Origin: Alphaproteobacteria bacterium
GTDB lineage: Bacteria > Pseudomonadota > Alphaproteobacteria > Micropepsales > Micropepsaceae
DNA length: 64,000 bases
Direction: 5' to 3'
NCBI GenBank assembly: GCA_947473475.1
Contig: CANJBZ010000003.1
Coordinates: 1 to 64,000 of the forward strand
The stretch's first letter is position 1, and the number at the start of each line of letters is the position of its first letter. The position numbers and the translations under genes are program-made. A model generated the notes under the pieces. The model saw only the letters and a program-made list of their open reading frames with translations, did not search any database and was not told the origin of the DNA. Positions 33,795 to 43,174 of the stretch are shown piece by piece.

Positions 33795-34679
33795 ATGAAA
33801 CAGACAATTTTAAGCGCCGCCGCGGCATTGCTGTTGTTCGGCACACACGCCTACGCGCAACAGCAGGATTTTTCCAAGGTTGAGGTGAAGACCACCGATC
33901 TGGGCAACAAGACTTATATGCTGGAAGGCGCGGGCGGAAACGTCACCATCGCCGTCGGCAGCGACAGCGTCATCATGGTGGATGCGCAATTCGCGCCCAT
34001 GCACGACAAGCTGAAAGCAGCCATCGCGAAAATCACCAATCTGCCGGTGAAATACCTCATCAACACGCACTATCACGGCGACCACACCGGCGGGAACGAA
34101 GCCTTTGGCAAGGAAGGCGCCACGATTGTCGCGCATCAAAATCTGAAGGACCGATTGGCCAATCCGCCGCCCGGCGCCAACGGTCAGAAGCCGCCCGCCT
34201 CACCGGCCGACGCGCTGCCCAAGCAGGTGTACGCCGACAAGACGACGGTAAGCAGCGGCGGCCGCACGGCGCAGCTCGTCCATATGGAAGGGCACACGGA
34301 TACCGACACGGTGGTCTACTTCGCGGATGCCAATGTGCTGGATATTGGCGACACGGGCGGGCGCGCCCGTCTGCCGAATATTGCGCTCGGCGCCACCATC
34401 GACGGCCTTATCTCGGGCGTGCAGATGTATGTGAACATGGCGAACGCACAGACGAAAATTGTGCCCGGACACGGCCCGCTCGCGACGAAGGCCGATCTTC
34501 AAGCCTATCACGATATGCTGGTGTCGATGCGCGACCGCGTCGCCAAGCTGAAAGCCGAAGGCAAGACCGAAGACCAAGCCGTCGCCGCCAAACCCGTTGC
34601 CGATTTTCAGGCCAAGGTGGGCGGCAACGACATGCAAGCCGACAACGCCGTCCGCCGCATTTACGCAACGCTGAAATAG
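33795..34679 (+). CDS. exported metallo-beta-lactamase-fold hydrolase
   Basis: A 294-residue MBL-fold protein with a signal peptide (LSAAAALLLFGTHAYAQ). The metal site reads NTHYHGDHTGGNEAF, with later histidines in MEGHTDTD and VPGHGPLA. The chosen ATG has GGGAGGG ahead. Such proteins resemble SoxH-like or quinoprotein-relay MBL enzymes and are not typical resistance lactamases. The C-terminus has a helical tail (DNAVRRIYATLK). It stands alone and the substrate is unknown. Confidence 0.86.
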   Translation: MKQTILSAAAALLLFGTHAYAQQQDFSKVEVKTTDLGNKTYMLEGAGGNVTIAVGSDSVIMVDAQFAPMHDKLKAAIAKITNLPVKYLINTHYHGDHTGGNEAFGKEGATIVAHQNLKDRLANPPPGANGQKPPASPADALPKQVYADKTTVSSGGRTAQLVHMEGHTDTDTVVYFADANVLDIGDTGGRARLPNIALGATIDGLISGVQMYVNMANAQTKIVPGHGPLATKADLQAYHDMLVSMRDRVAKLKAEGKTEDQAVAAKPVADFQAKVGGNDMQADNAVRRIYATLK

Positions 34680-34787
34680 CGGAAAAATGAAGAGGTAGCA
34701 CGAAGGACACGAAGAAGGCTCGAAGATCACAAAGGTCTTTGTGCCCTTCGTGCTTCCTTCGTGTCATTTGTGTAACCCCTTTTTCTT

Positions 34788-35312
34788 TTACGTTTTGATC
34801 GCCTGGAGGACGAACATCTGCTGCAGATCGGTTGAGACCTGCTGATGCAGCAGCTTCCAATTGGCTTTGTACCAGGGGCGGAAGTCGGTCATCGAAGTCT
34901 TGCCGCAGTCGGCATACTGCTCCTGATCCAGGAACGTAAAATTCTCCACTGCAACAATGCGCGTATGTGAGGGATCGCCCCAGGCCCAAGGCGAAGAATG
35001 GTGCGGCACGATTCCGCAGAACAATCCGCCCGGCTTCATGATGCGCCACAGCTCGGTCCATTGCGCGAAGAAATACTTCCAGTCGCCCTGCCGGCCGCAA
35101 TGTTCCAGCACATGATAGGCGTGGATTTCGTCGAAGTGATTATCGGCAAACGGATAGGGCAGCACGTCGAGGTCATGGACCACGTCGGGCGCGACATCGG
35201 CATTGGAATCGAGCGTCGTTAGATCAAGCCAGGCTTCGCGGCCATTCAAGCCCACCCGTTTGATACGCGCGTGCCCGCAACCCAGAAGAAGTTCCGCCAT
35301 AGAATCCGCCAT
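34788..35312 (-). CDS. SAM-dependent methyltransferase, type 11-like
   Basis: A 174-residue protein with a class I methyltransferase core: MAELLLGCGHARIKRV as motif I, DVVHDLDVLPYPFADNHFDEIHAYHVLEHCG as motifs II/III, and WRIMKPGGLFCGIVPH. The SAM loop is short and the C-terminus ends in a small beta element. The start may be ATG 35312 or 35300. No partner or substrate is suggested by the neighbours. Confidence 0.8.
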   Translation of the reverse strand: MADSMAELLLGCGHARIKRVGLNGREAWLDLTTLDSNADVAPDVVHDLDVLPYPFADNHFDEIHAYHVLEHCGRQGDWKYFFAQWTELWRIMKPGGLFCGIVPHHSSPWAWGDPSHTRIVAVENFTFLDQEQYADCGKTSMTDFRPWYKANWKLLHQQVSTDLQQMFVLQAIKT

Positions 35313-35369
35313 TGTGATGCAGGCCGATCATAGGAAGCGCGTGCCAAGGCGACAACACTCCTCGTTTTG

Positions 35370-35575
35370 ATCCTCCCCCGTAATGGCCGGGCTTGACCCG
35401 GCCATTACGGGGGAGTGGTACCGCGAAGCGGTGGAGGGGGCGGCCACCGCGCAATTGCTCCCGTGAGGAAAAAAGGAGCTGCTCGCATCAACTGACGATG
35501 AGCACGTGCACCGCGCCCCCTTCGTCGCGCTGCGCGCGCCACTTCCCCCGCAAGCGGGGGAAGAAAATGGCGGCG
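35370..35575. repeat. composite palindromic intergenic element with embedded second palindrome
   Basis: Left end gatcctcccccgtaa, into which the palindrome tggccgggcttgacccggcca is nested, then gaagcggtggagggggcggcc; right end gcgcccccttcgtcgcgctg ... cttcccccgcaagcgggggaag. The ends are in inverted orientation around a core of about 65 bp (ccgcgcaattgctcccgtg ...). Confidence 0.8.
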
Positions 35576-35586
35576 TAGGAGGCAAA

Positions 35587-35620
35587 CAAAAACGGCCGCT
35601 CTCTTGCGAGAGCGGCCGTC
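35587..35620 (-). terminator. rho-independent terminator of the MBL gene
   Basis: On the minus strand, ACGGCCGCTCTC-GCAA-GAGAGCGGCCGT is followed by TTTTTGTTTG, a classical intrinsic terminator 25 bp past the stop. Confidence 0.9.
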
Positions 35621-35644
35621 AGCATTCAGCAGTGGTTTATAAAC

Positions 35645-36397
35645 TCAGTACCACTTGCGCAGGCGGACGTCGGAGGCGGCGCCGACGAGCGTCTTGAACT
35701 TGTTCACGTCGCTCATGCCCGTGTGATACGGGTAGACGATCTTCGGCTTGAAGTCCTTTACCCACGTGGCGGCGGCTTCTTCCGTCATCGTGTACGGCAG
35801 GTTGAACGGCACGAAGGCCACGTCGATGTTCGGCAGGACCTTCAGCTCCGGCGTCTCTTCGGTGTCGCCCGCGAGATAAACGCGCTTGCCGCCCATGGTC
35901 AGCACATAGCCGTTGTCGCGACCCTTGGGGTGGAACATCAGGCGGTCCGGCGTCGTGTTGTATTCCACGACCGCTTCGATGGGGACGCCGGCATAGGTCT
36001 GCTTGTCGCCGTTCTTCATCACTTTGGTCTTCGCCTGCAGCGCGGCGGGCATCATGCCGAACACGCTTTGCGGGGCGACGATGACGGTGTTCGGGCCAAC
36101 GAGGTCCGTCAGCGTGGGAACGTCGAAATGATCGCCATGCTCATGTGTGATCAGAATCAGATCGGGGGCCGCGGCAGCCTTGAAATCGGCCGCGCCGTTC
36201 TTGCCCGGCGGGAAGCTGGTCGGGTCGGCGACGATGCGCTTGCCGTTCCAGGTCAGCACCAGACCGGCGTGGTGGACCGGATGGATGGTCAGATTGCCGT
36301 TGCTGGTGGGAATTTGGTCGTCCTGCGCCATAGCCTGCGACGCCAGTGCGAGCGCGGCAAACGCCACGGCTGCACCGAAAATGCGAAATCCTTTCAC
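35645..36397 (-). CDS. exported MBL-fold metal-dependent hydrolase (UPF0173-like)
   Basis: A 250-residue protein with a signal peptide (FGAAVAFAALALASQAMAQ). The zinc motif is LILITHEHGDHFDVPTL, and the later metal ligands are GDTEETPEL and YPYHTGMSD. The pattern HHAGLVLTWNGKRIVADP is typical of the UPF0173/UlaG-like branch of the MBL fold. It is transcribed alone, with a strong terminator, and the start has GAGAGGGA ahead. The substrate is unknown. Confidence 0.86.
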   Translation of the reverse strand: MKGFRIFGAAVAFAALALASQAMAQDDQIPTSNGNLTIHPVHHAGLVLTWNGKRIVADPTSFPPGKNGAADFKAAAAPDLILITHEHGDHFDVPTLTDLVGPNTVIVAPQSVFGMMPAALQAKTKVMKNGDKQTYAGVPIEAVVEYNTTPDRLMFHPKGRDNGYVLTMGGKRVYLAGDTEETPELKVLPNIDVAFVPFNLPYTMTEEAAATWVKDFKPKIVYPYHTGMSDVNKFKTLVGAASDVRLRKWY

Positions 36398-36553
36398 GGT
36401 AGTCCCTCTCGTTTTGGTTCAGGAAGTAAGCCCGGCCTTCATGTAGGGGGCGACCGGTGCCGACGCGGCTTATACTGCAGTGCGGCAGGCAATGGCTAGG
36501 CGCACTTGAGACGGAGAAAGGCTATACTGCCGCGTCCCTTGGGAGCCCCGCCT

Positions 36554-37366
36554 ATGAAACTGCGTCTTTGGCAGGTGGATGCCTTCGCGTCACGGCCTTT
36601 TGCCGGCAATCCGGCGGCTGTTGTGCCGCTGGACGAATGGTTGCCGGATGCGACGCTGCAGGCGATCGCCAACGAGAACAATCTGTCGGAAACCGCCTAT
36701 CTGGTGCCGCAAGGGCCGGGACAGTACGCGCTGCGCTGGTTCACGCCGCAGGCGGAAGTGCCGTTGTGCGGCCATGCGACATTGGCCACGGGATGGGTGG
36801 TGTTGAACGAACTGGACCGCAATCTCGATGTGGTTCGATTTGCCACCAAGAGCGGCGAATTGACGGTGGAGCGCGGGCAAAACGGCCTGCTGAGAATGGC
36901 GCTTCCGTCCGATCAGGCCGCACCCTTCGCTGCGGCCGAGGGTGCAGCCGAAATGCTGGGGCGCGCTCTTGGCGTTCCTCCGCCTGCCGAGTTTTTCATG
37001 GGCCGTTATCTGGGGGCCGTCTGGGAGGACGCGTCCGACATTCGCCGCATGACGCTCGGCGATATCGCGCCCGTTTTGCGGCCCACGGGAACGTGGGGCC
37101 TTGTGGTGACCGCACCCGGCGACTCGACGCCTTACGATTTCGTCTCCCGCTTCTTCACCATCGATCACGGTGTGCCCGAAGACCCGGTGTGCGGCTCGGC
37201 CCATTGCCTGCTCACGCCCTTCTGGGCGAAGCGCCTCGGTAAATCGACCTTGCGCGCCTATCAGGCCAGCCCGCGCGGCGGCGATCTTCTGTGCACGGAC
37301 GAAGGCGAGCGCGTGATTCTATCCGGCCCCTGCGCCCTCTACATGCGCGCCGAAATTACAATTTAA
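36554..37366 (+). CDS. PhzF-family isomerase/epimerase-like protein
   Basis: A 270-residue protein of the PhzF/diaminopimelate-epimerase fold. The N-terminus LRLWQVDAFASRPFAGNPAAVVPLDEWL and LSETAYLV carry the conserved Glu of the family; FTPQAEVPLCGHATLATG and GVPEDPVCGSAHCLLTPFW complete the pattern. PhzF isomerises a phenazine precursor, but most members have unknown substrates, and no phenazine genes are present here. ATG 36554 is chosen over 36506 because the family starts at this methionine. Confidence 0.88.
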   Translation: MKLRLWQVDAFASRPFAGNPAAVVPLDEWLPDATLQAIANENNLSETAYLVPQGPGQYALRWFTPQAEVPLCGHATLATGWVVLNELDRNLDVVRFATKSGELTVERGQNGLLRMALPSDQAAPFAAAEGAAEMLGRALGVPPPAEFFMGRYLGAVWEDASDIRRMTLGDIAPVLRPTGTWGLVVTAPGDSTPYDFVSRFFTIDHGVPEDPVCGSAHCLLTPFWAKRLGKSTLRAYQASPRGGDLLCTDEGERVILSGPCALYMRAEITI

Positions 37367-37368
37367 GT

Positions 37369-37411
37369 CCCCTCTCCCCGTTTCGGGGAGAGGGCTAGGG
37401 TGAGGGGGCGG
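37369..37411. repeat. short palindromic element cctctccccg-ttt-cggggagagg
   Basis: Sits between the convergent PhzF and MFS genes and is followed by gctagggtgagggggcgg. It is one arm of the dispersed element family and could terminate both transcripts. Confidence 0.75.
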
Positions 37412-37419
37412 TCTAACCG

Positions 37420-38697
37420 TTACGCCGGGTTTACCGCTACTTTGCGCGGGCTCATCTTGCGGCCCATGACCACCACGATCAGGCCGGAGATCGTCATCGC
37501 CACCGCCATCGCCGCCATGGCAGACGAATAGTTGCCGCTTGTTTCCTTAAGATATCCCACGCCCCAGGGCCCAATGAAGCGCCCCAGGCTGCCGATTGTG
37601 TTCACGAAACCCACGCCCGCCGCTGCCGCCGTCCCGGCCAGGAACGTGGAAGGCAGGCTGAAGAACGGGCCGTTATAGGCCAGGGTTCCGATCAGCGCGA
37701 TCGCCAGCGCGAACAACACCAACGCGTTTGACTGCGTGGCTGCTGCCACAAAAAGGGCGGCGCCGGCGAGCAGAAGCGAACTTGCAACATGCCAGACGCG
37801 CTCGCCCGTGGCGTCGCTGTGCCGTGCCCACCAGATCATCACGACCATGGAGGCAATGAAGCACAACGCCACCACGAAGCCTGTGGCGAAATTCGAAAAG
37901 CCCATGTCGCGCACGATCTGGGGCAGCCAAAGCTGCACGCCGTACAGTCCGATCTGGTTGCCCAGGAGCACGAGCCCAAGTCCGATCACGCGTATGTCGA
38001 GCAGCGCCGGCCACATGGTGCGATGATCGCTGCCGCGCTCATCCTGCTTCACGCGCGCTATGACGATGGCTTTTTCCTCAGCGGTGAGGAACGACGCCGT
38101 GGCCGGACTGTCGGGCAGATATTTCAGCGAAAAGAAAGCCAGCACGGTCGCGGGCAGGCCTTCCAGGATGAACATCCACTGCCAGCCATGCAGCCCCCAG
38201 ACGCCGTCCAGACCGAGTATGCTCGTCGAAAGCGGTCCGCCGATAATATTGGCCAGCGGAATCGCGGCCATGAAAATGCCGACAAACCGGCTGCGCCAGG
38301 ATTGCGGAAACCAATACGTCATATAGAGCAGCATGCCCGGAAAGAACCCGGCTTCCGCGATGCCCAGCAGAAAACGCAGGCCGTAATAGCTATACGGTCC
38401 CGTCATGAAGGCGTTGGACGCGGAGATCAGTCCCCACACCGCCAGGATCGTGAAAATCCAGCGCCGGGCGCCGAATTTTTCCAGCATCAGATTGGCGGGC
38501 ACCTGAAAGATCATGTAGCTGATGAAGAAAATGCTGGCGCCGAGCCCGAAGACTGCGGGCGACAGCCCAAGGTCTTTGTTCATGGTCAAGGCCGCGAAGC
38601 CGACATTCACCCGGTCGATATAATTGACCACGTAAAGCAGCATGACGAAGGGCAGGAGCCGTTTGGCGATCCGCCCAAAGATCACATCTTCATTCAT
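37420..38697 (-). CDS. MFS transporter, anion:cation symporter (ACS) type
   Basis: A 425-residue twelve-helix carrier. IAKRLLPFVMLLYVVNYIDRVNVGFAALTMNKDLGLS is the typical start of the ACS family, with FQVPANLMLEKFGARRWI and LRFLLGIAEAGFFPGMLLYMTYWFP further on. ACS members import tartrate, glucarate, allantoate, phthalate and similar organic anions. ATG 38697 is chosen because the cytoplasmic N-terminus of the family begins there. The substrate cannot be predicted, as no catabolic gene adjoins it. Confidence 0.9.
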   Translation of the reverse strand: MNEDVIFGRIAKRLLPFVMLLYVVNYIDRVNVGFAALTMNKDLGLSPAVFGLGASIFFISYMIFQVPANLMLEKFGARRWIFTILAVWGLISASNAFMTGPYSYYGLRFLLGIAEAGFFPGMLLYMTYWFPQSWRSRFVGIFMAAIPLANIIGGPLSTSILGLDGVWGLHGWQWMFILEGLPATVLAFFSLKYLPDSPATASFLTAEEKAIVIARVKQDERGSDHRTMWPALLDIRVIGLGLVLLGNQIGLYGVQLWLPQIVRDMGFSNFATGFVVALCFIASMVVMIWWARHSDATGERVWHVASSLLLAGAALFVAAATQSNALVLFALAIALIGTLAYNGPFFSLPSTFLAGTAAAAGVGFVNTIGSLGRFIGPWGVGYLKETSGNYSSAMAAMAVAMTISGLIVVVMGRKMSPRKVAVNPA

Positions 38698-38790
38698 TCT
38701 GTCGTTCCGCCCCGTTTTCGTGCGCTGTGCGCTTTTGGGCACGCTAGCACAGTCCCGCCGCCATGCCACAGGGCCTCGGTACGGGCGAGG

Positions 38791-39870
38791 TCACATCTTC
38801 AAGGGTTTGAAATAGCCGGTCAGTTCAAGATAGCCGCGGCCGCCGTGTACGCGCGCTGCCCCTTCCCAATAGACGGGGCCGCCCCCGGCGCGGCTGTCCA
38901 GCTCCTGATCGTCGAACAGAGGCGCAATGCGCCATTCCTTCGTGGCGGGGCCAAGCCGCACCGATAGGTTTTGCTCCACCGGATAATCCGTGCCGGTGCG
39001 CGGCGAATGCCACCGCCTTACCGGGGCGAATGCGACGTCGCCGGGGGCGAGATGCGTCAGGGCGCCCTTGGCATCGCGATACGACCCGCCCGCCCACAGA
39101 GCCTGTCCTTGGGCGTCGCGAATCCGGAACGCCATCAGCGCGCCGCCGTCGTCAAAGTTGAAGCCGGCCCAGTCCCATCCAACAGCGCCCGGCGCGAGAT
39201 AGGCCGAAGACCATTCGCGGTCCAGCCAGGCGGTTCCTTTTACGGCGGCCTTGCGGCCGTTGCGCGTGACCGTCCCAGACACCAGCAGATGCGGCAGGCT
39301 GTAATAATGGCTCGCCTGCGCGGGCAGGGGGCCCTTGCGGCTGTAGCCTTCTTCGCCCTCAAGCATCACGGGCTGGGTTGGCGTGAAACCCAGGTCGAGC
39401 GCGAAATCCTTACCGCCCGCATGTGTCGTCATGCGCCCGTTTGCGTCGCGTTTCAGCGTCCAATCGTTCAGCGTCACGTCCATATCGGCCATTGAGGCTT
39501 GTGCGAGGCCAAAGCCTTCCCGCGCGATCCGCTGATCGTGCAGCAAATGGCCGGTTTGCGGATCGGACAGCGCCGCGTGCGCGAACAATATCTGCTTGGG
39601 CGCAAAGGCGCTGTCGTTGCGTTGATCGGTGGAAGTCCGTGTACGGAAGAACGTCACCTGGAAGCCCACGGAGCGTCCGTCCTCCGTATCGAGCCAGCCC
39701 GTGATGTACCACCACTCCGTCCGGAATTCGGGATGGGCGCCGTGGTCGCGCGGGAAGCTCAGCGTCACGCCGGGACGGACTTCCGCATAATTCGGCAGGA
39801 CCGGCGTGTCGGCGGCATGCCCGATGGTTGCGAGCAGGATCAGCGCCAACGCCCATTTCAAGGCGCGCAT
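38791..39870 (-). CDS. exported lipocalin-like (AttH/CrtC-like) protein
   Basis: A 359-residue protein with a signal peptide (LKWALALILLATIGHA). It has the AttH/CrtC-like double-lipocalin signatures FPRDHGAHPEFRTEWWYITGWL, VGFQVTFFRTRT, FAHAALSD, HYYSLPHLLVSGTV and AWLDREWSSAYLAPGAVGWDWAGFNF. The family includes carotenoid 1,2-hydratase and the Agrobacterium AttH protein. The ATG shares one base with the permease stop (TGATG), so it is coupled to the ABC transporter genes. A hydrolase or lipid-binding role outside the inner membrane is inferred. Confidence 0.87.
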   Translation of the reverse strand: MRALKWALALILLATIGHAADTPVLPNYAEVRPGVTLSFPRDHGAHPEFRTEWWYITGWLDTEDGRSVGFQVTFFRTRTSTDQRNDSAFAPKQILFAHAALSDPQTGHLLHDQRIAREGFGLAQASMADMDVTLNDWTLKRDANGRMTTHAGGKDFALDLGFTPTQPVMLEGEEGYSRKGPLPAQASHYYSLPHLLVSGTVTRNGRKAAVKGTAWLDREWSSAYLAPGAVGWDWAGFNFDDGGALMAFRIRDAQGQALWAGGSYRDAKGALTHLAPGDVAFAPVRRWHSPRTGTDYPVEQNLSVRLGPATKEWRIAPLFDDQELDSRAGGGPVYWEGAARVHGGRGYLELTGYFKPLKM

Positions 39871-42443
39871 CACCAATCCTCCCGCACGGCACGAATGGCA
39901 TCGCCGGAAAGCGCCCGGCGTCCGGCTATCAGCGCCGTTCCTGCCGATGCAGCAACCAGCGCTACGGCAACCGTGGCGAATAGAACGAAGGGAAGGCGCG
40001 TTTCCATCGTCCAGTGAAACGACTGCGGATTGATGACGTGGATTAGAACCTGGCTGATCGCGATGCCCAGGCCAATTCCCGCAACGACGCCGACCGAACC
40101 GAGCAGCGCGCCCTCCGCCGCCAGCATGCCGACGATCTGCCGCTTCAGCACGCCGATGTGCCGCAGCATCCCGAATTCCTTGGTGCGCGCCAGTGTTTGC
40201 GCCGAAAATGTCGCGGCGACTCCGGCCAATCCAACAAGAATGGCGATGGCCTCCAAAAGATACGTCACCGCGAAGCTGCGGTCGAAAATCTGCAGCGATA
40301 ATTTGCGCAAGTCGCGCGACGGCACGAAGGACACGCGCCCGGCAAGCGAGGGCGGCATCACCGCGCGCATGGCATCCGGCAAGGACGCGCTATCCGCGCC
40401 GGGCTTCAGCGAGATCGCGGCATCGGAGCGCAAGCGGTCGCCGGTCAAACGGACATAGTCGGGCGAGGCCATGGCGACGGTGCCTTGCTGCCGGCCGTAA
40501 TCACGCCAGATGCCGGCCACGAAAACGCGTGTGCTGCCGGACGCCCCCGAAAGCGGAAGGTCCATGTAGTCGCCTGCCCGATACGGATAAAGCCAGGTGG
40601 CCGGTTCGGACAGCCACACGGGAATCGCGCCGTCGGGAATGGGCCGCGACGATCCAATGAGCGGAAGCAGCGCGGACGGATTGGCTGGGTCGATGTCTTC
40701 CGCCAGCAAGGTGATCGGCGGCTGATCGGGCGACAGACGCAACGGCGTGACTTTGCGGAAGTGAATGGATTGCAGGCCGGGCACCGTGGCCATGCGCTGC
40801 TGCACATCCGGCGCAAAGGCATTGTAGTCGTCGCCTTCCACCCGCAGGTAGATGTCAGCGGGCAATATTTGCACCAGCCAACTGTCCACCGAATTGCGGA
40901 AGCTCCAGACCATGACGGCCATCGCGATCATCAGACTGGTGCTCGCGACAATGCCGCATAGTGCAATGGCCGCTTGGGAGGGCGCGCCCCACAGATGCTT
41001 GGAGGCGAGGTGGCCCGAAACCCCGAAGGTGACATGCTGCAACGGCGTCAGCAGCACGCGCGCCAACAGCGGCATCGCGCCGACGCCGCCCGCCAGCAAA
41101 AACGCCACGGAGATGTAACCGAACAGCGGCAGCCCGCCGATCGCCGGCAGGAAAGCGCAAACGGCTCCGGCCAGCAGCAGCGCGAGAGCGATGCGCCAGC
41201 CCGGCGCGCGTCGTGGGTCGGCGGCATCGCCGGCATCTTTTAGGGCGATGGCCGGTTGTGCTTGCGCCGCCTGTCGCGCAGGTAAGACGCTGCCGATTAG
41301 GGCTGCGAGCAGCCCAAGCCCGAAGAAGCTCAGCGCCGCCCCTGGCGCGAAAATAAGCTGTGGCCGCGTGCCGCTGAAATAGCCGCCCCCCAGATCGCCC
41401 CCGAGAAAACTCAGCGCGCCTTGCGCGAGGAACAGTCCCGCGCCGAGCCCGAGCGCGGCGCCGATGCCGCCGACAACAGCGCCTTCCACCAGCACTTGAA
41501 ACAGCAGCGCCCGCCGCTGCACGCCCAGCACGCGCAACAAGGCAAACTGCGAGCGCCTGCGCGCCACCGACAAGGCCTGCGCGGAAAAGGCAAGAAAGCC
41601 GCCGGTGAGCAGCGCCATCAGCGCAACCATGTCCAGGTTCACGCGGTAGGCGCGCGAGAGCGCATCGGTGCGCCGCTCTTGCGTCGTCTCGTTGACGATC
41701 TCCGCATCCCTGGGGAGTAGCGCGGCCAGTGCATTCCTGACGCGCGGTTCGTCGGCGCCTTCCACGAATTTCAGATCGACACGTTGCAAGCGGCCAAGCC
41801 GGTTCAAGCGCCACTGCGCGGTGGCAATATCCACCACCGCAAGCCTCTGTCCCTCGGCGACACCGGGAAGCGTACCGGCGATCGTGAACGCAAGCGTTTG
41901 TCCGGCGGCAGAGACCTGTATTTCGTCGCCTGGCTTCTTGTTCAGAGCCAGCAGCGCCGCTTGCGAAAGAAAGATGGACGTCTCGCCCAAGGCGTTGTCC
42001 GTGGCCGAAGGAGGAGCCGCGGTCTGGGTCGTTTCCGCCGCAACGGGCCGTCCCATCAGGTTGGGCGTAACAAGCCCCGCGCGAAACGGATCGATGCCGA
42101 GAAGTGTGAGAGGCACTTTTCCATCGATGGACGCGGGCAGTTCGACGACGGGACTTGCCGCCGCAATGCCGGGGGTTCGCGCCAGTTTGGGATACAGCGC
42201 CTCTTCGAAGCCGAGCGGTGTCCTCGCGTGTACCTGAAAGTCGGCATCGCCGTTCACGGTTCTGACCGCGCGGGAGAATTCGTTCAGCGCCGAGGCATTA
42301 ATCAAATGCACCGCAAAGCCAAGTGCAACGCCCACGGCAATCGCGAGCGCCGCCAGGATCACGCGGGCCGGATGCGCGCGCCACTCGCCGGCGATCATCC
42401 AGCGCGTGGCGACGCCGCTGAGACCGCACATGTCAGCGGCCAT
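39870..42443 (-). CDS. FtsX-like ABC transporter permease
   Basis: An approximately 857-residue MacB/FtsX-type permease with an N-terminal helix (RVILAALAIAVGVALGFAVHLINASALNEFSRA), a large extracytoplasmic domain, and FtsX-type helix blocks around 260-420 (LRVLGVQRRALLFQVLVEGAVVGGIGAALG) and at the C-terminus (FSAQTLARTKEFGMLRHIGVLKRQIVGMLAAEGALLGSVGV). It is large enough to be two fused half-permeases. The start overlaps the ATPase stop; ATG 42443 or 42431 both fit. It works with the ATPase upstream and the AttH-like protein downstream, probably exporting or extracting a lipid-like substrate. Confidence 0.9.
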   Translation of the reverse strand: MAADMCGLSGVATRWMIAGEWRAHPARVILAALAIAVGVALGFAVHLINASALNEFSRAVRTVNGDADFQVHARTPLGFEEALYPKLARTPGIAAASPVVELPASIDGKVPLTLLGIDPFRAGLVTPNLMGRPVAAETTQTAAPPSATDNALGETSIFLSQAALLALNKKPGDEIQVSAAGQTLAFTIAGTLPGVAEGQRLAVVDIATAQWRLNRLGRLQRVDLKFVEGADEPRVRNALAALLPRDAEIVNETTQERRTDALSRAYRVNLDMVALMALLTGGFLAFSAQALSVARRRSQFALLRVLGVQRRALLFQVLVEGAVVGGIGAALGLGAGLFLAQGALSFLGGDLGGGYFSGTRPQLIFAPGAALSFFGLGLLAALIGSVLPARQAAQAQPAIALKDAGDAADPRRAPGWRIALALLLAGAVCAFLPAIGGLPLFGYISVAFLLAGGVGAMPLLARVLLTPLQHVTFGVSGHLASKHLWGAPSQAAIALCGIVASTSLMIAMAVMVWSFRNSVDSWLVQILPADIYLRVEGDDYNAFAPDVQQRMATVPGLQSIHFRKVTPLRLSPDQPPITLLAEDIDPANPSALLPLIGSSRPIPDGAIPVWLSEPATWLYPYRAGDYMDLPLSGASGSTRVFVAGIWRDYGRQQGTVAMASPDYVRLTGDRLRSDAAISLKPGADSASLPDAMRAVMPPSLAGRVSFVPSRDLRKLSLQIFDRSFAVTYLLEAIAILVGLAGVAATFSAQTLARTKEFGMLRHIGVLKRQIVGMLAAEGALLGSVGVVAGIGLGIAISQVLIHVINPQSFHWTMETRLPFVLFATVAVALVAASAGTALIAGRRALSGDAIRAVREDW

Positions 42444-43128
42444 CGTGTTCCCGCAAACCGCTGCGCGCGAGCAAGAGTGTGCGGTCCGCGACCGCCGCGG
42501 CGACATGGGAATGGGTGACCAGCAAAACGCCCGCGCCGGATTCGCGTACCGCCGTTGCAAACAGTTCGAGAATGCGCGCCGCCGTTTCGGGATCGAGGTT
42601 GCCGGTCGGCTCGTCCGCCAGGATCAGCGCGGGTTTGTGTACTAGCGCCCGTGCAATCGCGACCCGTTGCAGCTCGCCGCCGGACAGCGCGCGGGGAAAA
42701 TCATTGCCGCGGCCGGACAGGCCGGCGGACGCCAGCATCGCGTGGGCCCGCTCCTCCGCCTCCCGCGCCTTCATGTGCTGCAGCACCAGGGGCAGCGCCA
42801 CGTTCTGAGCCAGCGTCAGATGCGGCAGTATGTGAAAGGCCTGGAACACGAAGCCGATGGCGGCCAACCGAAGCTTTGTCCGGGCATCGTCGTCCAGACC
42901 GTCCAAAACCGTGCCCCGAATGGCAATGCTGCCGGAATCGGCGGTGTCCAGCCCGGCGATCAGATTGAGCAGGGTGGACTTGCCCGCGCCGGATTCCCCC
43001 ATGATGGCGACGAATTCGCCCGGCGCGACCGCCATATCAAGTCCATCGAACAGCACCCGGCCGCCGGGTACCGACTTTTTCAGGGACGTGACGGACAGCA
43101 AGGGGGAAGCAGGGGAGGGCGTGCGCAT
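42433..43128 (-). CDS. ABC transporter ATP-binding protein (LolD/MacB type)
   Basis: A 231-residue nucleotide-binding protein: Walker A GESGAGKST, Q loop FVFQAFHILP, signature LSGGELQRVAIARAL, Walker B LILADEPTGNLD, and H loop LLVTHSH. It is the first gene of the minus-strand operon with the FtsX-like permease and the AttH/CrtC-like protein. The set resembles the Agrobacterium att ABC genes with attH. Confidence 0.92.
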   Translation of the reverse strand: MRTPSPASPLLSVTSLKKSVPGGRVLFDGLDMAVAPGEFVAIMGESGAGKSTLLNLIAGLDTADSGSIAIRGTVLDGLDDDARTKLRLAAIGFVFQAFHILPHLTLAQNVALPLVLQHMKAREAEERAHAMLASAGLSGRGNDFPRALSGGELQRVAIARALVHKPALILADEPTGNLDPETAARILELFATAVRESGAGVLLVTHSHVAAAVADRTLLLARSGLREHDGR

Positions 43129-43174
43129 TGTCCTACCCTAACGCAGTGAGTCGCTAGCTAGCGGAAAATTCAGT

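Larger units (their letters stand above)
35313..35644. other. 330-bp intergenic region occupied by a repeat element and a terminator
   Basis: Holds the composite element at 35370-35575 and the terminator of the following gene. I see no coding sequence in it. Confidence 0.7.

Noticed and set aside
33795-34679. Antibiotic-resistance beta-lactamase
   Set aside because: MBL fold is present but the sequence context resembles general periplasmic MBL hydrolases; no evidence for beta-lactam hydrolysis.
36554-37366. Phenazine biosynthesis locus
   Set aside because: A single PhzF-fold gene without phzA-G partners; the family is mostly of unknown function.
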